Positions 21,249 to 31,139 of a DNA stretch of 64,000 nt are shown piece after piece (within the stretch, counting starts at the first letter, position 1; each line of letters begins with the position of its first letter). The notes below the pieces were generated by a model. It was not told the origin of the DNA and searched no databases. It saw nothing but the letters and a program-made list of their open reading frames with translations. Position numbers and translations under genes: made by a program. Origin of the DNA: Notamacropus eugenii (taxonomy: Eukaryota > Chordata > Mammalia > Diprotodontia > Macropodidae); the NCBI RefSeq assembly GCF_028372415.1, contig NC_092872.1, positions 550,951,705 to 551,015,704 of the forward strand. The letters are read 5' to 3'.

Positions 21249-21735
21249 GGGAATGGGCAAAGATAATGGGTTTTTTTGGATCTGCTGAGTTTGAGGGGAA
21301 CATCTATTTCAAAATGTTCTATGGGCAGTTGGGGATATAGGATTCACCTGCATAGAGATGATAATTAAACTCATGGGAACTGATAAGGTCTCCAAGAAGA
21401 GCTGAGAAGCTAGGACAGAACCTTGGGGAACACCCATGCTGGAGGATGTGATATGAATGATGACCCAGCAAAGAAGCCAGAGAAGGCATAGTCAGACTGG
21501 CAGCAGGAGAACCATTGAAAGCAGTGTCACAAAAACCCAGAGGACGGAGATGATCTAGCAGGAGAGGGAAGTCAGCAGCATCAGATCTAGCAGAGAGGTC
21601 AAGAGGGATTAGAGCTGAGACAAGGTCATCAGGTTTGGCAATTGAGAGATCACTGGTAACTTTAGAGAGAGCAGTTTCAATTGATGGATGAAGTCAGAAG
21701 CCAGATTGCAAAGGGCTGAGAAGTGAAAGAAAACA
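20375..21735 (-). mobile_element. L2 LINE, RT domain and 3' UTR (3' piece)
   Basis: The L2 3' terminus is at the left (gcactggagacacaaaggca). Moving right are the RT C-terminal region (minus-strand 'KTLHKLALSYLCSLI' near 20780, 'VQVLIISHLEYCSSLIIGLPAS' split near 20950-21010) and more N-terminal RT sequence to 21735. It is interrupted by a (TG)n tract at 21181 and by an L2 end at 21742, and resumes at 21956. Inactive. Confidence 0.85.
21181..21246. repeat. (GT)n microsatellite, about 33 units
   Basis: Pure GT tract inside the L2, probably polymorphic in length. Confidence 0.97.
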
Positions 21736-21741
21736 AAGCAG

Positions 21742-21955
21742 AATCAGTCAAAAAGCATTTACGGAGTGACTGCTATATACCAGGTACTGTGCCAAATGGC
21801 AGAGACAGTCCCTGCTCACAAAGATATCACATTCTAACATTCAAATAATTATGTACAAATAAGATAAATCCAGCATAAATTAGAGATAATCAGTGGAGGG
21901 AAGGCACTAAGTGGTATTAAAGGGTTCTTGCAGAAAGTGAGATTTAAGATATAAG
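21742..21955 (-). mobile_element. Second L2 3' end inserted in the L2
   Basis: 'agaatcagtcaaaaagcatt' and 'taccaggtactgtgccaaat', followed by 'ttgcagaaagtgagatttaa', form an independent L2 3' end between two parts of the older L2 copy. Confidence 0.75.
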
Positions 21956-22325
21956 ATAACAGCTTGAGGGAGTGGTAGGGTCTGGTGAGGGTTTTGATAT
22001 GCAGGGGATACTTGAATATGTTTGTTGACAGAACTGAAGCAACCACAATATAGGGAGAGGTTGAAGATTAACAATAGAGGGTATGAGACTAGGTACAACT
22101 TGCTGGAGAAGATGGGAGGCTTCTTGTAGAGAGGGTTTGGCCTCTGCAGAAGTCATCAGAGATTGGAGTAAAAGAAGAGAAATTGTGGGGAGGAGGGAGG
22201 ATGATATAAATAATTTCTGATATATAAGAAAGGGGAGAACAAGGAGTTCATGGTGAGTGGTCTCTTTTTTCCCACATGAGGGGATGTCTTCAGTTGACAA
22301 TGTGACAGATAGGATAGAGAAGTGC
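21956..22325 (-). mobile_element. L2 LINE, N-terminal RT region (5' piece)
   Basis: 'gggtctggtgagggttttga', 'tagggagaggttgaagatta' and 'cttgctggagaagatgggag' continue the L2 interrupted at 21735. It corresponds to the coding region upstream of the RT core. Confidence 0.7.
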
Positions 22326-22334
22326 ACCGCCATC

Positions 22335-22688
22335 ATTTTCCACATAGCCCTTGGACCCTTTTCATATCAGCTAAAAATTTATGGGCGGGGCTGACCTGCT
22401 GTCTACAATTCAGCAGATGGGACAAAGTTATAGCCCTTGTTATATCTGCTTTGGTTAGATCTGGCTTTAAGAATGTTCACAAAAGGTCACATGGGCAGGG
22501 ATTATTTGAGGATTACTAGAATCCCCAATCTTTCACTGAATCTTATCTCTCCTAGACTATCTTTACCCCATTCCATCCCCTCAATTATCTGGATAGATGT
22601 GTTAAAGCAATAAACCTGAGAATTGGATATAGAAAGCCCAAGGTAAATTATTTCCTCCTGAAAAGGACTGGACATCTTTAGACTGGGG
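22335..22688. other. Unique sequence
   Basis: Nothing recognised. Confidence 0.45.
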
Positions 22689-22689
22689 T

Positions 22690-22850
22690 GAATGAATGAA
22701 TGAATGAAATATTGTTTATTAAGCACTTACGTTTAGCCTTGTGCCAAATGCTCAGGTTATAGAAAGAAAGAGCAAGGCTATTCCTGCTTTCAGGGAGCTC
22801 AAATTCTAATTTGGGGGAGATAACACGTTAAAGAAAGGTCAGTTGCAGGA
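22690..22850 (-). mobile_element. L2 3' end with (AATG)n
   Basis: (AATG)5 at 22691-22711 is followed by 'tattaagcacttacgtttag' and 'cagggagctcaaattctaat'. 22850-23155 may be more diverged L2, but I cannot confirm that. Confidence 0.8.
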
Positions 22851-23159
22851 CAGATGGCAAAGCCCAGTAGCCCCCAGGCTAGACTAGAGGGGGAGATGGT
22901 GAAGCTCAGGAATTCTGGATAAGTCAGTAGGGCAGATGAGTGTGATGGGAGTCTGCAGGTCATAGAGGAAGGGGAGATGATAAGGCACCGTCATCTTCCA
23001 TCTCATTGGAAGGATGATTAGTGATTCCCACCTTATCCAAAAAGTCAAGAAGTTTGGATGGATTCTAGGCCCCCTGGAACTAGGGGAAAGGGGAAGAGAA
23101 GATAAGGGAGAGAAACAACCATTATGAGAGCATATCTTCCCTTCTCTTGGCTTTTCTGA

Positions 23160-23355
23160 ATGGCCACTGTTCTGCCAGTGACTAGTTTTGGAACCTTGAA
23201 GAAATCTCTTAGCCTCCCTAAGTCCCAATTTCCTTATCTGAAAGATGGGAATAATAAAACTTGTTCTAACTATTTCACAATTAAGAGGATCATATAGAAT
23301 GATATATGTAAAGGACTTTATAAATTACTGTATGAATGTGAGCTACAATTTCTTT
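23160..23355 (+). mobile_element. MIR
   Basis: 'tcccaatttccttatctgaa' and 'ggactttataaattactgta' are the CORE end and tail. Confidence 0.7.
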
Positions 23356-23394
23356 TGAAGGAGGGAATTATAAGGGTAGTTTTTGAATCCAGAT

Positions 23395-23490
23395 AAATTA
23401 CTGGAGTTGCAACAGACCTTAGAAATCATCTGCTATAGTGTAATGCCCAATTACAGTTGAGGAAACTGAGTCTATAAAATGAGGGGCTAG
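23395..23490 (-). mobile_element. MIR3/THER SINE fragment
   Basis: 'cagaccttagaaatcatctg' and 'agttgaggaaactgagtct'. Confidence 0.55.
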
Positions 23491-23579
23491 ATTTGGTGAA
23501 GAACACTCACCTGCTGCTGGGGAAGGCTTGAGTTGGGTGATTCTCAGCTGCAGAAGGGATAAAGTCAGTTAGGGTACCA

Positions 23580-23838
23580 ATGAACATAATAACAAGCATT
23601 TACATAATGCTTTCAGTTTTGCAAAGGACTTTACATTTGTTTTTCATTTTATCCTCATAACAACTCAGTGGAGTAGGTGCTATTATTATCCCCATTGTTA
23701 CAGATGAGGAAGTTGTGGCTGATGAGATTAAGTGACTTGCCCAGGATCACACAGCTAGGATGAATCTGGGGCAAGACCTTCAGAATTCCAACTTGAGCAC
23801 TCAGTTACTGCATCTACCAACTAGCTAGCTGCCTGGGT
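23580..23838 (-). mobile_element. MIR, near full length
   Basis: 'taggtgctattattatcccc' and 'gtgacttgcccaggatcaca', ending at a degraded head (ccaactagctagctgcctgg). Confidence 0.85.
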
Positions 23839-24009
23839 GAGTTCTCTGCAGTGGAGGGCCATCAGATTGCCTAAGCAGGGGTAAATTTGCCTCAACTGGA
23901 AAGAGGAAGTAGGTTAAAAGCTTCCATTCTAATCAGTGTTGAGATCTGAGTGAGATAGAGGTACATATTCTCAAAAAAAAATTATTTAAAAGTAATAAAA
24001 TGAATGATG

Positions 24010-24211
24010 TAGGGTGGGGAACTTGCAGCCTTGAGGCAACATGTGACCCTCTAGGTCCTCAAGTGTGGCCCTTTGACTGAATCCAAACTTCACAGAACAA
24101 ATTTCCTTAATAAAACAATTTGTTCTGTAAAATTCAGACTTAGTCAAATGGTTGCACCCAAGGACCTAGAAGGCCACATGTGACCTTGAGTCTGCAGGTT
24201 CCCCACCCTTG
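24010..24211. mobile_element. Palindromic hAT-type MITE (family 1), 202 bp
   Basis: The ends are inverted: 'gggtggggaacttgcagcc' at the left, 'ctgcaggttccccaccc' at the right. The whole body is an inverted repeat about 'cagaacaaatttccttaata / caatttgttctgt', so each arm is about 95 bases. No 8-bp duplication is clear here. It has no coding capacity. Confidence 0.8.
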
Positions 24212-24224
24212 GTTTAGACTAAAT

Positions 24225-24490
24225 TATCTCCTGTTCCCTGTTGGCTCTAAAAAGTCACTTCAACTCTCCAAGTCTCAATTTCCTCAATTATAAAATAAGG
24301 ATAATAATAAGGCTAAGAGGAAAACCACATCCCAATATATGTTCTCTTCCCCTATCAGAACACAAGCTCTTTGGAGGCAGAGACTGCCTTGCTTTTGTAT
24401 TTGTATCCCCAATGCTACACAGTAAGCAATAAATGCTTTTTCATCCATTCCTCCATCCACCTTTCCATCTATCCATCTCTCCTTCAATGC
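24225..24490 (+). mobile_element. MIR piece, L2 3' end and (CATC)n-like tail
   Basis: 'caagtctcaatttcctcaat' (MIR) is followed by an L2 end (cacaagctctttggaggcag; atttgtatccccaatgct) and an imperfect CATC-type simple repeat (24442-24480). Confidence 0.7.
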
Positions 24491-25035
24491 CTGTTCCATT
24501 CAGCCTTAAATATTTATTTTAGCCTTGAAGTAAATCAGGCAACATGTCTGAAAGAAACAATATATCTCTTTTTTTTGACTTCTGACCAGAATCTTTCCCA
24601 TTTATTGAGTTGAATGAAGCTGAATTCTGTGCTTCTCAGCTCACTGCCTCCCACAGCCTCTTCCCCCTTCCCAAGTTCCCCTGTTTAGTACCACTAAGCT
24701 CCTTGCTACCCAGCTATGATTCACATTGATGAAAGTACTAGTGCCACTGCAGATTCCTTGGCTTTTCTGGAGAATTTCACATCCAAACAGCCATGGGGTC
24801 ATTATTCACACATGACAGAATTTAGTTTTTCAACATTAAAAAGAAAAAAGATATGAAAAAGACTACTTTGCTAAATAAATGAAATTGTTGATATGGTTGT
24901 TAACATAGCTGGGCAATTTCCAGCTGACTTACGTTGGGCTGTGCCTGATCCACTCCTCAAAGTCAAGGCACTTTCCTAATGTAAAGTCACCATTGCTTAT
25001 AGAATCCTTTGAGAATGCATATGTGGGTGGAGAAT
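24491..25035. other. Unique sequence
   Basis: Nothing recognised except a short A-rich patch (about 24837-24850). Confidence 0.45.
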
Positions 25036-25139
25036 AAAATGGAAGGGACTTAGAACATAGAACAGATAAGGTAGAGGTAGAGGGGACCTTGACACTTAAA
25101 ACGTCAGAGGTGGAACATCTTTAAGAACATAGAATTTCA
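25036..25139 (-). mobile_element. Tandem-expanded MIR3/THER SINE tail, left part
   Basis: Imperfect units of the form 'taagaacatagaatntcagag ctggaagggac' repeat here and continue beyond the RPS20 retrocopy. The last unit (25123-25139) served as the retrocopy's target site. Confidence 0.65.
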
Positions 25140-25658
<519 letters not shown>

Positions 25659-25900
25659 AAGAACATAGAATTTCAGAGCTGAACTAGAGGGGACAGGATA
25701 ACATAGAACTCAGAATGTCAGAGTTGTTAAATGAGGGTGTTGGACTAAATGGCTTTTGAGGTTCCCACCAGTCCTGTGGGGCCATGGAAAGAACTTGAGG
25801 GCATAGAACACAGAAAGTCAGAGATTGGCAGAGAAAATAGACTGTGCTAGGAGGACCTTAGATCATAGAACACAGTATGAGAAAATTCAACCCTCTTGTT
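25659..25900 (-). mobile_element. Tandem-expanded MIR3/THER SINE tail, right part and body
   Basis: Further 'acatagaacncagaatgtcagag' units (25676-25870) lead into the SINE body (attcaaccctcttgttttac). The array spans the retrocopy and predates it. Confidence 0.65.
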
Positions 25901-25924
25901 TTACAAAGGAAGAAATTGAGACCC

Positions 25925-26560
25925 ATCTCAACTTTCTTTCCTTGCTAAACTTCTTCAAATAGTCTATGCTGACTGCTTCTGTTTTTCTACTCTGTATTCC
26001 TTAATCTCTCCTCTTTTCCCTGAAATCATATTTCCCCCCACATCTCCCTTAGAACTCTTTTGAAGCTGCTTTAAGGTCACCAAAGATCTCTTAATCTACA
26101 AAATTCAGTAGCCTTCCTTTCAGTCCTAATTCAGCTTGCCTTCTCTGTAACTTTTGGTATTATTGACCATTTTTCCCCCACTGTATGTTGTCTCTTCCCT
26201 TAGCAACAGAGAAGCCATACTTTTGTCTGTCTGTCTATGTGCTTCATCTCCTTCAATGGCATCCTCTTTTTGACATTTTAATGTCAGCAAGATTTCCCAA
26301 AGGTCTATCCTTGCTACTACTCCCAGTCCCTTTTTTATTCTCTCCTTTGGTCTTATCTATTCACATGACTTCAACCACTTCTCCCTGTGGCTAATGACTC
26401 CCCATCTGTATTTCCAGCCTCAATTTTCCTTTTATACTCCTGGCCCATAAATCTCCAATTAGACATTCCCACCTAGATGTTCTAATTCATCAAATGAAAC
26501 ATTCCCCCAAACTGAATTCATTCTCTTTCCCTCTGAACTTAAACATTCTGATTCTACTGA
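25925..26560 (+). mobile_element. L2 LINE, RT domain
   Basis: 'aaggtcaccaaagatctctt' and 'attattgaccatttttcccc' (remnant of 'DTVDHPLLL'), 'caaaggtctatccttgctac', 'gactccccatctgtatttcc' and 'ccacctagatgttctaattc' follow the L2 RT order. Confidence 0.75.
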
Positions 26561-26665
26561 GGCAGCTGATGGCATAATGGATAGAACACTGGGCCTCTGG
26601 AGTCAGGAAGACCTGAGCTCAAACCCAACCTCAGACACTTACCACACAATTACGATGGGACTTCT
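26561..26665 (+). mobile_element. MAR/MIR-type CORE-SINE, 5' half
   Basis: 'aggcagctgatggcataatg' and 'ctggagtcaggaagacctga' are the tRNA-like head and start of the CORE. The tail is missing. Confidence 0.75.
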
Positions 26666-26689
26666 CTGACTGATTTCTCCACCATGCCC

Positions 26690-26885
26690 CTGCATCTGGT
26701 GCCCTCCTCAGCCCCCTTCTCTCCTCCTGGCCTTTTCAGTTTCCTTTTGATTTTTGTCTCTCCCTCTCCCCACTGGATTGTAAGCTCCTTGAGGGTTGGG
26801 ACTGTCTTTTTTTTTCATATTTGTATCTCCAGTGCTTAATACAACACCTGGTACATAGTAGGGGCTTAAGAAATGATTAATAACT
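26690..26885 (+). mobile_element. L2-tailed element
   Basis: A body related to 37140 and 50740 (catctggtgccctcctcagc) ends in a canonical L2 3' end (gattgtaagctccttgaggg; acacctggtacatagtag). Confidence 0.75.
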
Positions 26886-26889
26886 ATCA

Positions 26890-27295
26890 ACTAATGTTCA
26901 TGAGGGCAAGAATGATGTCTTGGTGTTTCTGTTCTCCCTGCCCTTAACTGAGGCACACTTCACGGCCTGGGGCAGACTTGGGGATACCATCCCCAGGTAT
27001 CAAAATGCCTAATTATAGCTCAGAGAGGGCTGATCATCTCACTCACAGTGACACTGGCCCATACTGGGAATCAGATAATTGGGTTCAGAGTGAAATCCAG
27101 ATCTAAAATCCGATTACAATTTTGTACTTCATCAGCACCTAATAAATATCTTCTGTATTTCCTTTGTTACAGATGAGGAAACTGAAGGAAAAATGACTCC
27201 CCCAAGATCATATAGCAAGTTAGTGACCAATTAGAGATCAGAACCCAGGTGTCCTAATTCCCAGACCAGTGTTTTTGCAGTCCAGAAGTACCTCT
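26890..27295. other. Unique sequence, then a minus-strand MIR piece
   Basis: 26890-27165 is unassigned. 27170-27292 is MIR-type (acagatgaggaaactgaagg; gaacccaggtgtcctaattc). Confidence 0.5.
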
Positions 27296-27324
27296 CTTAA
27301 GTAGCATCATGGACATTGTTCTTT

Positions 27325-27490
27325 ATGAATAAATATAACATAACGTAATATAATGTAACACAACACAATACAACACAATACAATACCTTATAATATAATA
27401 TAATATATGATACAACACAATAAAATATAACAATAACCACATAATATAATACAGTATAGTATAATGTAATATAAATAATAACATAATTTT
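27325..27490. repeat. AT-rich pentanucleotide-type low-complexity tract
   Basis: Repeating 'ataata-', 'acaca-' and 'taata'-type words. The Tyr/Val-rich minus-strand frame here is an artefact of the repeat. Confidence 0.9.
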
Positions 27491-27587
27491 TCCCCCTCAA
27501 GTTTCCCAGTAATAGTTAGTGGAGTCTGAGCAATCCCTTATTCAACATAGTACAGATGATTTTGGAAATAGAAAACACCTAGGTGCA

Positions 27588-27721
27588 GCTAGGTGGCACG
27601 GTGGCTAGAGCCTTAGAATCAGGAGGACCTGAGTTCAAATCCAACCTCAGATACTTACTAGCCGTGTGACCCTGGTAAGTCACTTAAAACCCCTCCCCCC
27701 ACTTGCTTAAAAAAAAAACCA
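27588..27721 (+). mobile_element. Short A-tailed CORE-SINE
   Basis: The head (gcagctaggtggcacggtgg) and CORE (tagccgtgtgaccctggtaa) go directly to 'cacttaaaacccctcccccc' and an A10 tail. This is a shortened type with an A-tail, suggesting L1 mobilisation. Low divergence. Confidence 0.85.
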
Positions 27722-27894
27722 ACGAAATTAGGAAATCCTTGTGGTGCTTTCTCCCTAAAAAGGTGAAATGGCAGAGAATACCAAATACCTGGGAGAGCCA
27801 AATAAAACCTTTTGAAATTATTGTTGCAGACTTTGAATACAAGAAGGCTTTGAAGCATGGCTATCTTCTGATGGTGGGGTGGGGGGAATTATCA

Positions 27895-28190
27895 TTACCC
27901 TCTTCAAGTCTTTGAAGGATTATCATGTGGAAAAGGGAATAAACATCTGCTTGACTCAATAAGGCAGAATTGGGTGTATGGGTAAAGGCTGTGAGAGACA
28001 CATTTCAGCACAACCTAAGCTAAAACTTCTCCACAATTAAATCTGTCCCAAAGGGGAATGCCTCTGCAGGGAGTGAATGGGTCCCTTTTCCCTGGATATC
28101 TTCATGCAGGAACTGGGTGACCACTATTCAGGTATATTGTAGAGAAAACTCCTAATTCTGGACAAGATGACCTTTTAACTCTGAGATGGC
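27895..28190 (+). mobile_element. CR1/L3 LINE 3' coding end
   Basis: 'tttgaaggattatcatgtgg' (remnant of 'YLKGxHVE'), then 'gcaggaactgggtgaccact' and 'ttcaggtatattgtagagaa'. 27722-27894 upstream is unassigned. Confidence 0.75.
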
Positions 28191-28204
28191 ACGAATGGAA
28201 CTCT

Positions 28205-28457
28205 GAATTTAATGAACTGGGCAAAGCACTGACAGTTCAAACGTAACCTCAGATGCTTCTAGCTATGTGATCCTGGACAAATCTCTTAACTTCTGTTTGC
28301 CTCAGTTTCCTCAGCTGTAAAGTGGAAATAGTAATAGCACCTATCTCATAGGGTGATTGTGGGGATCAAATGAGGGAATAACTGTAAAATGTGCTTAGCA
28401 TAATGCCTGGCGTATGGGAGTTGCTCTATAAATGCTTATTCCCTCCTCCGGTCTAGA
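28205..28457 (+). mobile_element. MIR, full length
   Basis: The CORE (ttgcctcagtttcctcagct) and L2-like tail (agcacctatctcatagggtg; agcataatgcctggcgtatg) are present. Confidence 0.85.
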
Positions 28458-28539
28458 CCCAGAAGACTTCAGGATCCCATTGTTTGGAGAGAACTATAGA
28501 AGATATGCTCTAGAAAACAGTTGTAGTGATATTTAAACT

Positions 28540-28690
28540 ATGCTTCATGGCCATTTTTATAAAGTATTTTTCACAATTATCTTGCTACCCAAGTGAGTTC
28601 AAGTATCCCCATTTGGTTGATAGGGAATCAGCAAAAAAGAAGTCACCATGTCACTCAGGTTTGGAGAGTGAGGCCTTAGGTAAGAATTAG
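28540..28690 (-). mobile_element. Degraded MIR
   Basis: 'ttttcacaattatcttgcta' and 'gtcaccatgtcactcaggtt' give a weak reverse match. Confidence 0.4.
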
Positions 28691-28774
28691 CTAGAACTTG
28701 GTCCTCAGTCCAGATCACACTTCATTATTAAGATGATAAAATGGCAATAGCATACAAAGTATTCATCATCTGAG

Positions 28775-29068
28775 GTGGGCGATGTGATTGCAGTTATTTG
28801 AAGGGGTTTTGTGGGAGAGGGAAAAAAAAATTCCTTGTTGCTCCAGAAAGGGAGAAAAGAGATCTCTGGGTGGAAATCATGGGAATTAAGGCTTCAACTC
28901 AACGTAGGAAAACAACATTTAGAGCCACTTTTGTCCAGAGACCATGAGTTTCTGATTTCTGGGAGTGTTCAAGCTGAGGCTGAATGAACATTTGACACTG
29001 TAGTGGTGGAAGGCTGGACTGAATGGTCTTTTTTTTTTTTTTCCAGTGCTTTAAATTTCAGATGACTC
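28775..29068 (+). mobile_element. CR1/L3 LINE 3' coding end
   Basis: 'ctctgggtggaaatcatggg', 'ttctgggagtgttcaagctg' and 'gtggtggaaggctggactga' follow the CR1 end. Confidence 0.7.
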
Positions 29069-29089
29069 CAATGAGAGGCTAACTTCTTC

Positions 29090-29350
29090 ATTACATACAG
29101 AATCAGAAAAGGAAATGCATAGAACGCAGACTGCCAAGAGCTGGAGGGAACTGTTAGAATGCAGATAATCAAAACTCAGAGGAACCTTAGAACATAGAAG
29201 ATGGGATGGCAGAAGTGGAAGAGACCTCAGAAGTCACCCAGGTCAATTAAGCAGAGGAGAAAACTGAAGTAGAGAACTGACTTGTGCTAAGAGGACTGGG
29301 CAGAGAGTAGGCAGGGTTTATACCCAGGCCCCCTGAATCTTCCGCATTGA
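29090..29350 (-). mobile_element. MIR3/THER-type SINE with repeated tail
   Basis: Tail units (aaccttagaacatagaagat) are followed by the body (gagaaaactgaagtagagaa; tttatacccaggccccctga). Confidence 0.7.
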
Positions 29351-29354
29351 ACTA

Positions 29355-29800
29355 CATTAAAACCTACAATATAAGGGAAAAAACAACTCCAAAACCTTAC
29401 AAAACAGTCTTTAAGCCCTTAAGCCCCACTGTAAGCCTAAAGGGATTCTATCCTCTTTTGTTGCCTACATTTTGTTGTGGTTATTAATGTTGTTACGCTA
29501 ATTGTTGATGATGGTAGGGTGGAGGCCCTTTGGAGTGGAGGTATTCTTAACCTAGCATTCCTTTTCACAGTGCAAGTTGGCAGGAGATCAAATGTTTATA
29601 TTCAGTAAGATAGTTGGTTCTTGGTTGACTGCCTAGTTTAAGGGCCAGTAAGGAAATCATTACTTATGCTTTTTTTCTCCTGTTGGTAGAAGAAAGATTT
29701 CCATCCAAAAGGCTAAGCAGATGACAGAAATAAACACCTGGCCATAAGACCATTGACCAAGGACAGATTAAACAGTAAGAGTTTCTCATGTTAAGACCTG
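29355..29800. other. Unique sequence
   Basis: AT-rich. No repeat recognised. Confidence 0.5.
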
Positions 29801-29804
29801 GGTA

Positions 29805-29985
29805 CCACAGTGGCAATGGTGCTGACTTTAGAGTAGCCCCAGCTCTGCTACAGAGCAGCTGTGTGACCTTGGGAAATCATTTGATCTCTCTGGGCTTTTC
29901 TTTTCTGAGCTGTAAAATGACTGGGTTGGAATAAAAGACTTCTAAGGTTCTGTCCAGTTCTAAATTTGTGATCCCAGGAGTTACT
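29805..29985 (+). mobile_element. MIR3/THER-type SINE
   Basis: 'cagagcagctgtgtgacctt', 'tgactgggttggaataaaag' and 'tctgtccagttctaaatttg' identify CORE and tail. Confidence 0.8.
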
Positions 29986-30224
29986 AAGTTCTTAGGAATT
30001 TTCATGTCCCAGATTCCCCTGGATAAAGAATATGTAGGTTTTTGACTTAAAAAATCATGATGCAGAAACCAATATTCAAAGACACAAGAAACTGTCTTTT
30101 AGATTCAGCTACTTTTTGTTCCCCTTAGACCACTGCAAACTTTGTCCTTCATCTTGGTTTCTAAAGTTACTGAAAAAGCTGAGATCTCCACATAAGCATT
30201 TATTCAGCAACTTAACTCAAGCCA

Positions 30225-30415
30225 GAAAGATGAAACAGCGTGGTTCAATGGGAAGAACATTGGATTTGGTATAAAGTTCAAATCTCAGTCCAGCTGCTTA
30301 TAACTCAGGTGACCCTAAGAAATTGATGTTACCTCACTGGGCCTCAAGTTTCCCTTGTCATTTGTCAGGTAAGTTTGGCATTTAACGTCCCAGCCAGCTC
30401 TAAATTCTGTGTTGC
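30225..30415 (+). mobile_element. MIR3/THER-type SINE
   Basis: 'ggttcaatgggaagaacatt' and 'cctcactgggcctcaagttt', with the tail 'cagccagctctaaattctgt'. Confidence 0.7.
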
Positions 30416-30441
30416 TAATTTAATTAATGGTCAGGTTCTCA

Positions 30442-30908
30442 TAGGGGTTCTGAACCTGAGGTCTGTAAACTTGGTTTTTTGTTTTTTTTTAAGTATTTTG
30501 GTAATTACATATTAGTATAGGCATATAGGTAACACAATAAATATGCACCGGATCTGCAGTTAGATCTCTTCCTGAGTTCAAATTTGCCCTCAGACACTTA
30601 ACTAGCGATGTGACCCTGGACAAGTCACTTTACCCTGTTTACCTCATTTCCTTATCTGCAAAATGAGCTGGAGAAGAAAATGGCAAATCATTGAAGTATC
30701 TTTGCCAAGAAAACCCCAAATGGGGTCCTAAAGAGTCAGGTACTACTGAAACAACTGAACCACAATAACATTAATATAACTGATTTCTTTTGTAATCCTA
30801 CATATTTTGTTTTATGCATTGAAAGACATGGTTCCCAGAAGAAATCTGTAGGTTTCATCAGACTGCTAAAGTGAGGTCCATGACATGAAAAAAACTTAGG
30901 AACTTTTG
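30442..30908 (+). mobile_element. hAT-like nonautonomous transposon (family 2), copy 1, split by MAR1
   Basis: The left part 30442-30519 begins 'aggggttctgaacctgaggt'. The right part 30770-30908 holds 'gatttcttttgtaatcctac' and 'ggtttcatcagactgctaaa' and ends with an imperfect inverse of the left end (cttaggaacttttg). Similar copies are at 35057 and 45989. Confidence 0.65.
30520..30769 (+). mobile_element. MAR1-type CORE-SINE nested in the hAT-like element
   Basis: Complete SINE ending 'aactgaaccacaataac'. Target-site duplication attagtata (30511-30519) / attaatata (30770-30778), one mismatch. Confidence 0.9.
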
Positions 30909-30954
30909 TAATCTTGAGGATGAAAATAGTGTCAATTCATAGTGCAGTATCAAA

Positions 30955-31138
30955 AAATCGTAGTGGAAAGAATCAGTAATAGTGATTTACAGTTCTGCCT
31001 CTGATTCTTATTAACAGTGTGAACTTGGTCAAGTCACTTAACTCCTTGAACTATAGTTTCCTCATCTATAAAATGAAGGTTTGGGGCTAGATGGCCTTTG
31101 GAATTCCTTAGCACTCCAGATCTGTGATCCTCTGATTG
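30955..31138 (+). mobile_element. MIR3/THER-type SINE
   Basis: 'gaacttggtcaagtcactta', 'ggtttggggctagatggcct' and 'ccagatctgtgatcctctga'. Confidence 0.8.
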
Positions 31139-31139
31139 G

